Below, piece after piece: positions 29,258-37,914 of a stretch of 64,000 nucleotides of DNA (position 1 is its first letter; each line of letters starts with the position of its first letter). The DNA is from Pseudomonas sp. B21-028. Its GTDB lineage: Bacteria > Pseudomonadota > Gammaproteobacteria > Pseudomonadales > Pseudomonadaceae. The translations under genes and the position numbers were made by a program. The stretch covers positions 372,001 through 436,000 of the forward strand of contig NZ_CP087184.1 in NCBI RefSeq assembly GCF_024749045.1, read 5' to 3'. The notes under the pieces were generated by a model that was given only the letters and a program-made list of their open reading frames with translations, searched no databases and had not been told where the DNA came from.

Positions 29258-29512
29258 ATGTCCCTGCGATCTATCGCGTTGTTGTCTTTGTGCGTCTTGC
29301 TGACCGCATGCAGCAAGGTCAACCAGGAAAACTATTCGAAGCTGTCGGCCGGCATGCCCAAGGCCGAAGTCGAAACGTTGCTGGGAAAACCGACCGACTG
29401 TTCGGGCGCGCTCGGCATGTCCAGTTGCACCTGGGGCGACCAGAAAAGCTTTATCAGCGTGCAGTATGCCGGTGAGAAAGTGTTGATGTTTTCCGGCCAA
29501 GGCCTGAAGTAA
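29258..29512 (+). CDS. Small lipoprotein, DUF3862/BamE-like fold
   Basis: An 84-residue lipoprotein with signal peptide and lipobox LLTAC (Cys about residue 18). The mature part KVNQENYSKLSAGMPKAEVE followed by LLGKPTDCSGALGMSSCTWG has the pattern of SmpA/BamE-like small domains: a helix, a G-K/P turn, then strands with two cysteines. CCAGGAG precedes the ATG. Its role is unknown. The outer-membrane lipocalin gene follows 31 bases downstream and is probably co-transcribed. Confidence 0.8.
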   Translation: MSLRSIALLSLCVLLTACSKVNQENYSKLSAGMPKAEVETLLGKPTDCSGALGMSSCTWGDQKSFISVQYAGEKVLMFSGQGLK

Positions 29513-29543
29513 ACCGGGGCCACGTGCCCACGGGAGAAAAATA

Positions 29544-30113
29544 ATGATGCGGTTATTGTTAGTGCTTTTAGCTGGCCTGGTATTGGCCGGCTGTGCCACT
29601 TCTGGCGAAGACCCGTTGGCGCCCAAGACCGTCAACAGCGTCAATCTCAAGCGTTACCAAGGGACCTGGTACGAGTTGGCCCGCCTGCCAATGTATTTCC
29701 AGCGCAACTGCGCTCAATCTGAAGCCCATTACACCCTCAAGCCTGACGGCGATATGGGTGTGTTCAATCGCTGCCTGACTTCTGACTGGAAGTGGGAAGA
29801 AGCCAAGGGCACCGCCACGCCCCAGGTACCGGGCAAGACCGACAAGCTCTGGGTCGAATTCGATACCTGGGCCTCCCGGATCCTGCCGGGTGTGTCGAAG
29901 GGGCAATATTGGGTGTTGTACGTCAGCGATGACTACAAGACCGCCATCGTTGGCGACCCGAGCCGGCGCTACATGTGGCTGTTGTCCCGCACGCCGACGG
30001 TTAACAGTGTGGTGCGCGAAGAACTGCTGAGCAAAGCACGCCAGCAGGGCTATGACACGACACGGCTGATCTGGCGTGCGTCGGATCGGCAGATGGCCAA
30101 GACGTCGGATTGA
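29544..30113 (+). CDS. blc: Outer-membrane lipocalin lipoprotein Blc
   Basis: A 189-residue lipoprotein with lipobox LAGCA (MMRLLLVLLAGLVLAGC) and the lipocalin signature YQGTWYELARLPMYFQRNC, then YWVLYVSDDYKTAIVGDPSR and YMWLLSRTP, the second and third conserved regions. Bacterial lipocalins bind fatty acids or lysophospholipids at the outer membrane under envelope stress. GGGAG lies eleven bases before the first ATG and fourteen before the second. The length is normal. Confidence 0.92.
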   Translation: MMRLLLVLLAGLVLAGCATSGEDPLAPKTVNSVNLKRYQGTWYELARLPMYFQRNCAQSEAHYTLKPDGDMGVFNRCLTSDWKWEEAKGTATPQVPGKTDKLWVEFDTWASRILPGVSKGQYWVLYVSDDYKTAIVGDPSRRYMWLLSRTPTVNSVVREELLSKARQQGYDTTRLIWRASDRQMAKTSD

Positions 30114-30131
30114 TTGCCAGGAAATAACCCC

Positions 30132-30222
30132 TGTGGGAGCGAGCCTGCTCGCGATGACGGACCTTCAGTCAACATCTCTGTTGAATGTAGAGGCCTCATC
30201 GCGAGCAGGCTCGCTCCCACAG
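30132..30222. repeat. REP-type inverted pair, family A
   Basis: TGTGGGAGCGAGCCTGCTCG and its inverse separated by about 45 bases, between the convergent ends of blc and hutF. Confidence 0.85.
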
Positions 30223-30234
30223 GGAGATTTGTGA

Positions 30235-31599
30235 TCAGCCTAGAAGTTCGCGCAACACCTGGGTAAACGCCCGGGCGCTGTGCTCTTCTGCGGCGTGATG
30301 CCCGTCACGCACCACCCACGTGCCGCCCACCATGACATCCCGCACGTGGCGATCACCACCGGCAAACAGCCAGCGATTGAGGATACCGTCGCCCTGGGCC
30401 GTGGCCAGGTAGGGATCGTTGCCATCGAGTACCAGCCAGTCGGCACGCTTGCCGACTTCGAGGGCGCCGATGGGTTGCCCCAGTGCCTGAGCGCCACCTT
30501 CCAGCGCAGCGTCGAACAACGTGCGTCCGACCATTGGCTGATCTGCCCGGTACAAACGGTTACGCCGTTGATCCCGCAGGCGCTGGCCGTATTCCAGCCA
30601 ACGCAATTCTTCCACCACGCTCAATGACACATGGCTGTCGGAACCGATACCCAGGCGCCCGCCCTGGGCGAGGTAGTCCACCGCCGGGAAAATACCGTCG
30701 CCCAGGTTGGCTTCGGTGGTCAGGCACAGGCCGGCAATCGCCCGGCTCCTGGCCATGAGGCTGACTTCCTGGGCGTTGGCGTGGGTGGCGTGGACCAGAC
30801 ACCAGCGTTGGTCCACCTCGGTGTTTTCATACAACCATTGCAGTGGACGGGCACCGCTCCAGCTCAAGCAGTCGTCGACTTCCTTCTGCTGCTCGGCGAT
30901 GTGGATATGCACCGGGCAGTGGGCATCGCTGGCGGCCAACACCTCCTGGATCTGTCCGGGCGTCACGGCGCGCAGGGAGTGGAAACACAACCCCAGGGCC
31001 TGTAGCGGCTGCCCGGCCAGGACCGATTGCAAGCGTGACTGAAGCTTCAAGTAGTTCTCGGTGCTGTTGATGAACCGACGCTGCCCGTCATTGGGTGCCT
31101 GGCCACCAAAACCGGAATGGCTGTAGAGCACCGGCAGCAGCGTCAGCCCGATGCCGGCGCTGTTGGCGGCGTGACTGATGCGCAACGCCAGCTCCGCCGG
31201 GTCGGCGTAAGGCGTGCCGTCGGTGTCGTGGTGCACGTAATGGAATTCGGCAACCGAGGTGTAACCGGCCTTGAGCATTTCGATGTACAACTGTCGGGCA
31301 ATGATGCCGAGCTGATCGGGGCTGATTTTTCCGACCAGGCGGTACATCAGGTCGCGCCAGGTCCAGAAGCTGTCGTTGGGATTGCCCGCCACTTCCGCCA
31401 GCCCGGCCATGGCCCGCTGGAACGCGTGGGAGTGCAGGTTCGGCATGCCCGGCAACAACGGACCGTCCAGCCGTTCGGCACCGTCTGCGTGGGAGCCGGC
31501 CTGGACATGGGTCAGGACGCCTTGGGCGTCGACTTCAAGGCGTACATCATTGGCCCATCCACTAGGCAGCAGTGCGCGTTCGGCAAAGAAGGCGGACAT
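30235..31599 (-). CDS. hutF: Formimidoylglutamate deiminase HutF
   Basis: A 454-residue amidohydrolase that removes ammonia from N-formimidoyl-L-glutamate to give N-formyl-L-glutamate, the fourth step of the five-step histidine pathway. Metal ligands appear in NLHSHAFQRAMAG, in the FHYVHHD and HIHIAEQQKEVDD regions, and in GIGSDSHVSLS. It is divergent from hutC, with 105 bases between. A HutC-type palindrome lies 25 bases before the start codon, so it probably responds to urocanate with the rest of the locus. Confidence 0.95.
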   Translation of the reverse strand: MSAFFAERALLPSGWANDVRLEVDAQGVLTHVQAGSHADGAERLDGPLLPGMPNLHSHAFQRAMAGLAEVAGNPNDSFWTWRDLMYRLVGKISPDQLGIIARQLYIEMLKAGYTSVAEFHYVHHDTDGTPYADPAELALRISHAANSAGIGLTLLPVLYSHSGFGGQAPNDGQRRFINSTENYLKLQSRLQSVLAGQPLQALGLCFHSLRAVTPGQIQEVLAASDAHCPVHIHIAEQQKEVDDCLSWSGARPLQWLYENTEVDQRWCLVHATHANAQEVSLMARSRAIAGLCLTTEANLGDGIFPAVDYLAQGGRLGIGSDSHVSLSVVEELRWLEYGQRLRDQRRNRLYRADQPMVGRTLFDAALEGGAQALGQPIGALEVGKRADWLVLDGNDPYLATAQGDGILNRWLFAGGDRHVRDVMVGGTWVVRDGHHAAEEHSARAFTQVLRELLG

Positions 31600-31623
31600 G
31601 GTTCAACCTCATCGTGCGTAATT

Positions 31624-31639
31624 TGTATATACATATACA
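31624..31639. promoter_or_regulatory. Candidate HutC operator between hutF and hutC
   Basis: TGTATAT-AC-ATATACA is a perfect inverted repeat with seven-base arms. It shares the TGTA...TACA core and two-base centre with the palindrome at the hutU promoter, which is expected of sites for one GntR-family repressor. Confidence 0.65.
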
Positions 31640-31704
31640 GACGTTTGCCTGCCCGGTAAACTCCGGCAAGCTAGCAACTTTTATAAGCAGAACAGGGAAC
31701 CGCC

Positions 31705-32454
31705 GTGCCGACTCCGCCTGCCAAACCGCCGCTGGCCGCAAACATGGGTGACAGTCCGGCGCCCTTGTATGCCCGCGTCAAACAGATGATCACCCAGCAG
31801 ATCGACAGTGGAAACTGGCCTCCCCATTACCGTGTGCCCTCGGAAAGCGAGCTGGTCAATCAGTTGGGCTTCAGCCGCATGACCATCAACCGTGCCCTGC
31901 GGGAAATGACCGCCGACGGCTTGTTGGTGCGCATGCAGGGCGTCGGCACGTTCGTGGCCGAGCCCAAGAGCCAGTCCGCGCTGTTCGAAGTGCACAACAT
32001 CGCCGACGAGATCGCCTCTCGCGGCCATCGCCACACCTGCAAGGTCATCACCCTGGAAGAGGAGGCCGCCGGCTCCGAGCGCGCCCTGGCCCTGGACATG
32101 CGTGAGGGCCAGAAGGTGTTCCACTCGCTGATCGTGCATTTCGAGAACGACATTCCGGTGCAGATCGAAGACCGCTTCGTCAATGCGCTGGTGGCGCCCG
32201 ACTACCTCAAGCAGGACTTCACCCTGCAGACACCCTATGCCTACCTGAGCCAGGTCGCGCCGCTGACCGAAGGCGAGCATGTGGTGGAAGCGATCCTCGC
32301 CGAGCCGAATGAATGCAAGCTACTGCAGATTGAAAAGGGTGAGCCGTGCCTGCTGATTCGCCGTCGGACCTGGTCCGGGCGTCAACCGGTCACCGCCGCG
32401 CGGCTGATTCACCCCGGTTCCCGTCATAGTCTGGAAGGGCGGTTTCACAAGTGA
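31705..32454 (+). CDS. hutC: Histidine utilisation repressor HutC
   Basis: A 249-residue GntR-family regulator of the HutC subfamily. The N-terminal winged helix (PLYARVKQMITQQIDSGNWP, then VPSESELVNQLGFSRMTINRAL) is followed by a UTRA effector domain (residues about 95-240) with LVRMQGVGTFVAEP at the junction. Urocanate is the known inducer in the family. The start is GTG with AGGGA upstream; a later Met14 (MGDSPAPLYARV) is a possible alternative. It overlaps hutD by four bases. Confidence 0.95.
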   Translation: MPTPPAKPPLAANMGDSPAPLYARVKQMITQQIDSGNWPPHYRVPSESELVNQLGFSRMTINRALREMTADGLLVRMQGVGTFVAEPKSQSALFEVHNIADEIASRGHRHTCKVITLEEEAAGSERALALDMREGQKVFHSLIVHFENDIPVQIEDRFVNALVAPDYLKQDFTLQTPYAYLSQVAPLTEGEHVVEAILAEPNECKLLQIEKGEPCLLIRRRTWSGRQPVTAARLIHPGSRHSLEGRFHK

Positions 32455-33020
32455 CTGACTTGAAGGTTCTGCGTGCGGCGGATTACCCGCGCATGCCATG
32501 GAAGAACGGCGGTGGCAGCACCGAGGAAATTACCCGCGACGCCGGCACCGGCCTGGAGGGTTTCGGCTGGCGGCTATCGATTGCCGACATCGGTGAGTCG
32601 GGCGGTTTTTCCACCTTCGCCGGTTACGAGCGCGTTATCAGCGTCTTGCAGGGCGATGGCATGACCCTGACCGTCGATGGTCAGGCTACGCGGCCGCTGC
32701 ATCCCCTGGACCCTTTTGCGTTCAGCGGCGAGAGCCACGTTCATTGCACGTTGCTGGGCGGGCCGATTCGTGATTTCAACCTGATCTACTCGCCCCAGCG
32801 TTACCGGGCGCGGTTGCAGTGGCTGGCGGGCGAGCAGCGGTTTTTCAGCGAGGCGGGGACGGTGCTGGTGTTCAGTGCCGATCCGGCGTTGAGTGTCAGG
32901 GTTGGCGACTTTACTGCCACGCTAGGCCTCTATGACTGCTTGCAACTGGGCGGTAACGCTCAACTGCTGGAAGTCGCCAGCCACGGCCAATGTTGTGTGG
33001 TTGAGCTGACTGTTCACTAG
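32451..33020 (+). CDS. hutD: HutD family protein
   Basis: A 189-residue cupin-fold protein. Family marks include RMPWKNGGGSTEEITRD at the N terminus, WRLSIADIGESGGFSTFAGY, LQGDGMTLTVDG and the HPLDPFAFSGE segment. HutD is conserved in hut loci of proteobacteria and has been proposed to limit pathway output; its biochemistry is unclear. The start is GTG within the hutC stop (GTGA), giving tight coupling with the repressor. Confidence 0.93.
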   Translation: MTDLKVLRAADYPRMPWKNGGGSTEEITRDAGTGLEGFGWRLSIADIGESGGFSTFAGYERVISVLQGDGMTLTVDGQATRPLHPLDPFAFSGESHVHCTLLGGPIRDFNLIYSPQRYRARLQWLAGEQRFFSEAGTVLVFSADPALSVRVGDFTATLGLYDCLQLGGNAQLLEVASHGQCCVVELTVH

Positions 33021-33040
33021 TTTCAGCTGTGGCACTTCCT

Positions 33041-33166
33041 TGTGGCGAGGGGATTTATCCCCGCCGGGTCGCGAAGCGGCCCTAAATCAGTTGGCTCCGA
33101 AGCTGTTGAGTTGGCACCAAGAGGGCCGCTTCGCAGCCCAGCGGGGATAAATCCCCTCGTCACAAA
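33041..33166. repeat. Intergenic palindrome, family B
   Basis: The left arm TGTGGCGAGGGGATTTATCC and an inverse right arm, with inner GGTCGCGAAGC and GCTTCGCAGCCC arms, form a hairpin. This is the first of three copies (also near 39.6 and 45.1 kb). It belongs to the 478-base gap between hutD and hutU; the rest of the gap is the hutU control region. Confidence 0.8.
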
Positions 33167-33359
33167 AGCACGCCTTACTGTTTCTTCAGTCGCACCAATT
33201 TGTTACCGAATGCCCCAGCGTGGCGCAACGCCACGCTTCTGTCCCTCTCATCCTCACCTCTGTAAATCCCCCTCCGAAAATTTAATCCCCTTCGCCAGCC
33301 CTTCAATTCCGTGCTTTCCAGCCATTTCCAGAAAGATTCCTGAACGGGCCTTCAACAAG

Positions 33360-33376
33360 TTGGCCGTTTGATTGCA
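33360..33376 (+). promoter_or_regulatory. Sigma-54 promoter of hutU
   Basis: TTGGCCGTTTGATTGCA has the exact GG-N10-GC spacing and full -24 TTGGC and -12 TTGCA elements. The predicted transcription start is near 33387, inside the downstream palindrome. In pseudomonads, hut genes are activated through CbrB and NtrC, both sigma-54 partners, so this site fits known control. Confidence 0.8.
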
Positions 33377-33380
33377 TATG

Positions 33381-33394
33381 CTTGTACATACAAG
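33381..33394. promoter_or_regulatory. Candidate HutC operator at the hutU start point
   Basis: CTTGTA-CA-TACAAG is a perfect inverted repeat with six-base arms, starting five bases after the -12 element. A repressor bound here would block the start point. Both this and the hutF-hutC site are followed by GACGT. Confidence 0.75.
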
Positions 33395-33498
33395 TAAAGA
33401 CGTATGCGTATGAGTCACCCGATATTCAACGCAACGTTCGTAGAAATCGCTGCCCACTGCCCGGGCTGGTCTGGATTGATCGCTGAGGAGTTTTTGCT

Positions 33499-35187
33499 GT
33501 GACCGACGCTACCCGCAAACCCGAAAAATACCGTGACGTTGAAATTCGCGCCCCTCGCGGAAATACGCTGACCGCCAAGAGCTGGCTGACTGAAGCGCCG
33601 CTGCGGATGCTGATGAACAACCTCGACCCGCAAGTGGCCGAGAATCCCAAGGAACTGGTGGTCTACGGTGGCATCGGTCGCGCGGCGCGCAACTGGGAGT
33701 GCTACGACAAGATCGTCGAGAGCCTCACCAACCTGAACGACGACGAAACCCTGCTGGTGCAATCCGGCAAGCCGGTGGGCGTGTTCAAGACCCACACCAA
33801 TGCCCCGCGCGTGCTGATCGCCAACTCCAACCTGGTACCGCACTGGGCCAGTTGGGAACACTTCAACGAACTCGACGCCAAGGGTCTGGCGATGTATGGC
33901 CAGATGACCGCCGGCAGCTGGATCTACATCGGCAGCCAAGGCATCGTGCAGGGTACCTATGAAACCTTCGTCGAAGCCGGTCGCCAGCATTACGACTCCA
34001 ACCTCAAGGGTCGCTGGGTCCTGACCGCCGGCCTGGGCGGCATGGGTGGCGCACAACCGCTGGCCGCGACGCTGGCAGGAGCCTGCTCGCTGAACATCGA
34101 ATGCCAGCAGGTCAGTATCGATTTCCGTCTCAAGACCCGTTACGTCGACGAACAGGCCACCGACTTGGATGACGCCCTGGCCCGCATCGAGAAATACACC
34201 GCCGAAGGCAAGGCAATCTCCATCGCACTGTGTGGCAACGCCGCTGAAATCCTGCCGGAAATGGTCCGTCGCGGTGTGCGTCCGGACATGGTCACCGACC
34301 AGACCAGCGCCCACGACCCCCTCAACGGTTACCTGCCGGCCGGCTGGACCTGGGACGAATACCGTGCCCGCGCCAAGACCGAACCCGCCGCCGTGGTGAA
34401 AGCCGCCAAGCAGTCGATGGCGGTGCACGTGAAAGCCATGCTGGCCTTCCAGAAAATGGGCGTGCCGACCTTCGACTACGGCAACAACATCCGCCAGATG
34501 GCCCAGGAAGAAGGCGTCGAGAATGCCTTCGACTTCCCGGGTTTCGTACCAGCTTATATCCGTCCGCTGTTCTGCCGCGGCATCGGTCCGTTCCGCTGGG
34601 CCGCGCTGTCGGGTGACCCGCAGGACATCTACAAGACCGATGCCAAGGTCAAGGAACTGATCCCCGACGACGCCCATCTGCACAACTGGCTGGACATGGC
34701 TCGCGAGCGCATCAGCTTCCAGGGTCTGCCGGCACGTATCTGCTGGGTTGGCCTGGGTCAGCGCGCGAAGCTGGGCCTGGCGTTCAACGAAATGGTGCGC
34801 AGCGGCGAGTTGTCGGCGCCGATCGTGATCGGTCGCGACCATCTGGACTCCGGTTCCGTGGCCAGCCCCAACCGTGAAACCGAATCCATGCAGGATGGTT
34901 CCGACGCGGTCTCCGACTGGCCACTGCTCAACGCCTTGCTCAACACCGCCAGCGGCGCGACCTGGGTGTCGCTGCACCACGGCGGCGGCGTTGGCATGGG
35001 CTTCTCCCAGCACTCGGGCATGGTGATTGTCTGCGACGGTACCGACGAAGCGGCCGAGCGGATTGCCCGCGTACTGCACAACGACCCGGGTACCGGCGTG
35101 ATGCGTCATGCCGATGCCGGTTACCAGATCGCTATCGATTGCGCCAAGGAGCAGGGGCTGAATCTGCCGATGATTACCGGCAAATAA
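33499..35187 (+). CDS. hutU: Urocanate hydratase
   Basis: A 562-residue NAD+-dependent enzyme that converts urocanate to 4-imidazolone-5-propionate. Family motifs include [29 protein letters not shown], the NAD-site region [31 protein letters not shown] and the C-terminal [13 protein letters not shown]. The start is GTG with GAGGAG eight bases before it; this gives the standard N terminus [20 protein letters not shown]. It is the first gene of the main hut transcript, with the sigma-54 promoter about 125 bases upstream. Confidence 0.98.
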   Translation: MTDATRKPEKYRDVEIRAPRGNTLTAKSWLTEAPLRMLMNNLDPQVAENPKELVVYGGIGRAARNWECYDKIVESLTNLNDDETLLVQSGKPVGVFKTHTNAPRVLIANSNLVPHWASWEHFNELDAKGLAMYGQMTAGSWIYIGSQGIVQGTYETFVEAGRQHYDSNLKGRWVLTAGLGGMGGAQPLAATLAGACSLNIECQQVSIDFRLKTRYVDEQATDLDDALARIEKYTAEGKAISIALCGNAAEILPEMVRRGVRPDMVTDQTSAHDPLNGYLPAGWTWDEYRARAKTEPAAVVKAAKQSMAVHVKAMLAFQKMGVPTFDYGNNIRQMAQEEGVENAFDFPGFVPAYIRPLFCRGIGPFRWAALSGDPQDIYKTDAKVKELIPDDAHLHNWLDMARERISFQGLPARICWVGLGQRAKLGLAFNEMVRSGELSAPIVIGRDHLDSGSVASPNRETESMQDGSDAVSDWPLLNALLNTASGATWVSLHHGGGVGMGFSQHSGMVIVCDGTDEAAERIARVLHNDPGTGVMRHADAGYQIAIDCAKEQGLNLPMITGK

Positions 35188-35199
35188 TGCAAATGCCCT

Positions 35200-35290
35200 T
35201 GTGGGAGCGGGCTTGCTCGCGAAGGCGGTTTTACATCCGACACATGTGTTGAATAACACACCGCTTTCGCGAGCAAGCCCGCTCCCACAG
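35200..35290. repeat. REP-type inverted pair, family A
   Basis: TGTGGGAGCGGGCTTGCTCG and its inverse separated by about 45 bases, between hutU and the permease gene. The subtype (GAGCGGG) differs from most copies. Confidence 0.85.
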
Positions 35291-35338
35291 GGAGGCTGTT
35301 CCACAGCAGATCCCAGAACAATCCACAGAGGTTGAACC

Positions 35339-36805
35339 ATGGCCACCAGCAGCACACGTGCAAGTAGCAAGCCGTTGATCGAGAAACGTTCGATCGACTA
35401 CATCCCGGAAGCGGAGAGGCATGGCCGTTTGTTGAGCCAGTTCACCCTCTGGATGGGGGCCAACCTGCAGATCACTGCCATTGTCACCGGTGCATTGGCG
35501 GTGGTGCTGGGCGGTGATGTGTTCTGGTCGTTGATCGGTTTGTTGATCGGCCAACTGCTCGGCGGTGGCGTCATGGCGCTGCATGCCGCGCAAGGACCCA
35601 AGCTTGGCCTGCCGCAGATGATCTCCAGCCGGGTGCAGTTCGGGGTCTATGGCGCGGCCATCCCGATCGTGCTGGTGTGCCTGATGTACCTGGGTTTCAC
35701 CGCGACGGGAACCGTGCTTTCCGGCCAGGCGCTGGGCCAGCTGTTTGGCGTCAGCGACAGTGTCGGCATCCTCATTTTCGCCAGTGTCATCGTACTGGTC
35801 ACAGTGCTCGGTTATCGGGTGATCCACTTCATTGGCCGAGTCGCCAGCGTTATCGGTGTGATTGCCTTCGTTTACCTGTTCGCTCGCCTGATCAGCCAGA
35901 CGGACGTTGGCGCACTCCTGCAAATCCGCCATTTCAGCTGGAGCAGCTTCCTGCTCGCGGTGTCGCTCGCGGCATCCTGGCAGATCGCCTTCGGCCCCTA
36001 CGTGGCTGACTATTCGCGTTACCTGCCGAGCAAGACGTCCTCGGTGAAAACCTTTTTCGCCGCGGGCGCAGGTTCGGTCATCGGCGCCCAGGTGGCGATG
36101 ATCCTCGGCGTGTTTGCCGCTGCCTCGGCCAACGGGCAGTTCGCGGGTCACGAAGTGGCCTACATCGTTGGCCTGGGAGGGGCCGGCGCCACCGCTGCGT
36201 TGCTGTACTTCAGCATCGCGTTTGGCAAGGTCACCATTTCCACGCTGAACTCCTACGGCAGCTTCATGTGCATTGCCACCATCATCAGCGGTTTCCGTGG
36301 CCAGTTGAACGTCACGCGCTTGCAGCGTCTGCTCTTCGTGCTGGTCATTGTCGGCGCCGCGACCCTGATCGCGCTGCTCGGCCAGCACTCGTTCCTCGGT
36401 GCCTTCAAGTCTTTCATCCTGTTCCTGCTGGCGTTCTTTACGCCCTGGAGCGCGATCAACCTGGTGGATTACTACTGCATCACTCGCGAGCGCTATGACG
36501 TGCCGGCGCTGGCCGACCCGAACGGTCGCTACGGTCGTTGGAACGCCCTGGGCATCAGCATTTACACCTTGGGCGTACTGGTCCAATTGCCGTTCATCGC
36601 CACCAAGTTCTATACCGGGCCGCTGGTGGCAGCGATGGGGGGCGTGGATATCTCGTGGATCATCGGCCTGGTGGTTCCGGCGGTGTTGTATTACGTCGCA
36701 GCGAAGAAGTGGCACAGCGCTGTACCTGATCAATTGATCCTGCCGGTCGAGCAGGCAACGGTTGACGCACAACCGAGCAGGGCGGGCCGCATCCAAGCGG
36801 TCTGA
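35339..36805 (+). CDS. hutT: NCS1-family permease of the hut locus (probable urocanate transporter)
   Basis: A 488-residue cytosine/purine-type permease with about twelve membrane segments. The N terminus has the NCS1 pattern IDYIPEAERHGRLLSQFTLW, then GANLQITAIVTGALAVVLGG and GPKLGLPQMISSRVQFGVYG. The position directly after hutU and before the ABC genes matches the permease described as the urocanate transporter in P. fluorescens. Substrate assignment rests on that context. A separate APC-type histidine permease, which related strains keep between the two hutH genes, is not present in this window. Confidence 0.85.
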   Translation: MATSSTRASSKPLIEKRSIDYIPEAERHGRLLSQFTLWMGANLQITAIVTGALAVVLGGDVFWSLIGLLIGQLLGGGVMALHAAQGPKLGLPQMISSRVQFGVYGAAIPIVLVCLMYLGFTATGTVLSGQALGQLFGVSDSVGILIFASVIVLVTVLGYRVIHFIGRVASVIGVIAFVYLFARLISQTDVGALLQIRHFSWSSFLLAVSLAASWQIAFGPYVADYSRYLPSKTSSVKTFFAAGAGSVIGAQVAMILGVFAAASANGQFAGHEVAYIVGLGGAGATAALLYFSIAFGKVTISTLNSYGSFMCIATIISGFRGQLNVTRLQRLLFVLVIVGAATLIALLGQHSFLGAFKSFILFLLAFFTPWSAINLVDYYCITRERYDVPALADPNGRYGRWNALGISIYTLGVLVQLPFIATKFYTGPLVAAMGGVDISWIIGLVVPAVLYYVAAKKWHSAVPDQLILPVEQATVDAQPSRAGRIQAV

Positions 36806-36874
36806 TGGGACGTTGACAGGGCTGGATGCCTCTTGACTGCCGTAAGCCAATTCACTGATTAGGAGCGTCACACA

Positions 36875-37843
36875 ATGAGATCGAACAAGACCCTGCTGAC
36901 CATGTTGCTTTCCATGGGCCTGCTGACCAGCGCCGGTGCCACGCAGGCGGCGGGCTGGTGTGAGTCGGGTAAACCGGTGAAATTCGCCGGCCTGAACTGG
37001 GAAAGCGCCATGTTGCTGACCGACGTCCTGCAAGTGGTGTTGGAAAAAGGCTACGACTGCAAGACCGACAGCCTGCCGGGCAATTCCATCACCATGGAGA
37101 ACGCCCTGGGCAGCAACGACATCCAGGTGTTTGCCGAAGAGTGGGTCGGCCGCAGCGAGGTCTGGAACAAGGCCGAGAAGGCCGGCAAAGTGGTCGGCGT
37201 CGGCGCGCCGGTGGTGGGCGCCATCGAGGGCTGGTACGTGCCGCGCTACGTGATTGAAGGCGACGCCAAGCGCAAGCTGGAAGCCAAGGCCCCGGGCCTG
37301 AAGAACATTGCCGACCTGGGCCAGTACGCCGCCGTGTTCAAGGACCCGGAAGAACCGTCCAAGGGGCGTTTCTACAACTGCCCGGCCGGTTGGACCTGTG
37401 AGCTGGACAACAGCGAAATGCTGAAAAGCTATGGCCTGGAAAAAACCTACACCAACTTCCGTCCAGGTACCGGCCCGGCGCTGGATGCGGCGGTGTTGTC
37501 GAGCTACAAGCGTGGCGAGCCGATCCTGTTCTACTACTGGTCGCCAACCCCGCTGATGGGCCAGGTGGACCTGGTCAAGCTGGAAGAAAAGCCGGGCGTG
37601 GATAAAAGCGTAAGCATCAAGGTCGGCCTGTCCAAGACCTTCCACGACGAGGCTCCGGAACTGGTGGCGGTGCTGGAAAAGGTCAACCTGCCCATCGATA
37701 TCCTGAACCAGAACCTGGGACGCATGGCCAAAGAGCGGATCGAGTCGCCGAAACTGGCGAAGATCTTCCTGAAGGAACATCCTGAAGTCTGGCACGCCTG
37801 GGTGAGCGCAGACGCTGCCAAGAAAATCGACGCGGCCCTGTAG
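36875..37843 (+). CDS. hutX: ABC transporter substrate-binding protein HutX
   Basis: A 322-residue periplasmic binding protein of the glycine-betaine/proline (OpuAC) type. The signal peptide is MRSNKTLLTMLLSMGLLTSAG onwards, ending near ATQAA, followed by WCESGKPVKFAGLNWESAML. In the family the ligand pocket is built from tryptophans; EWVGRSEVW and IEGWYVPRY supply candidates. In hut loci this system imports histidine. TTAGGAGCG precedes the ATG. A strong hairpin follows the stop, before hutW. Confidence 0.9.
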   Translation: MRSNKTLLTMLLSMGLLTSAGATQAAGWCESGKPVKFAGLNWESAMLLTDVLQVVLEKGYDCKTDSLPGNSITMENALGSNDIQVFAEEWVGRSEVWNKAEKAGKVVGVGAPVVGAIEGWYVPRYVIEGDAKRKLEAKAPGLKNIADLGQYAAVFKDPEEPSKGRFYNCPAGWTCELDNSEMLKSYGLEKTYTNFRPGTGPALDAAVLSSYKRGEPILFYYWSPTPLMGQVDLVKLEEKPGVDKSVSIKVGLSKTFHDEAPELVAVLEKVNLPIDILNQNLGRMAKERIESPKLAKIFLKEHPEVWHAWVSADAAKKIDAAL

Positions 37844-37854
37844 GTCGAATACTT

Positions 37855-37880
37855 CCCGGCCAACCTTGGGGCTGGCCGGG
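37855..37880 (+). other. Intercistronic hairpin between hutX and hutW
   Basis: CCCGGCCA and TGGCCGGG form a perfect eight-base-pair stem with a ten-base loop, without a U-run. Placed right after a binding-protein gene, it could protect the upstream mRNA and raise HutX over the membrane components. Confidence 0.6.
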
Positions 37881-37914
37881 ACATTCACCGCATCCCCCTG
37901 ATCGAGAGTCCCTT

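Noticed and set aside
33042..33371. A 109-codon frame beginning MARGFIPAGSRSGP
   Set aside because: The start lies in a family-B palindrome; this peptide is simply the translation of the repeat, and similar strings appear at other copies (39.7 and 45.3 kb).
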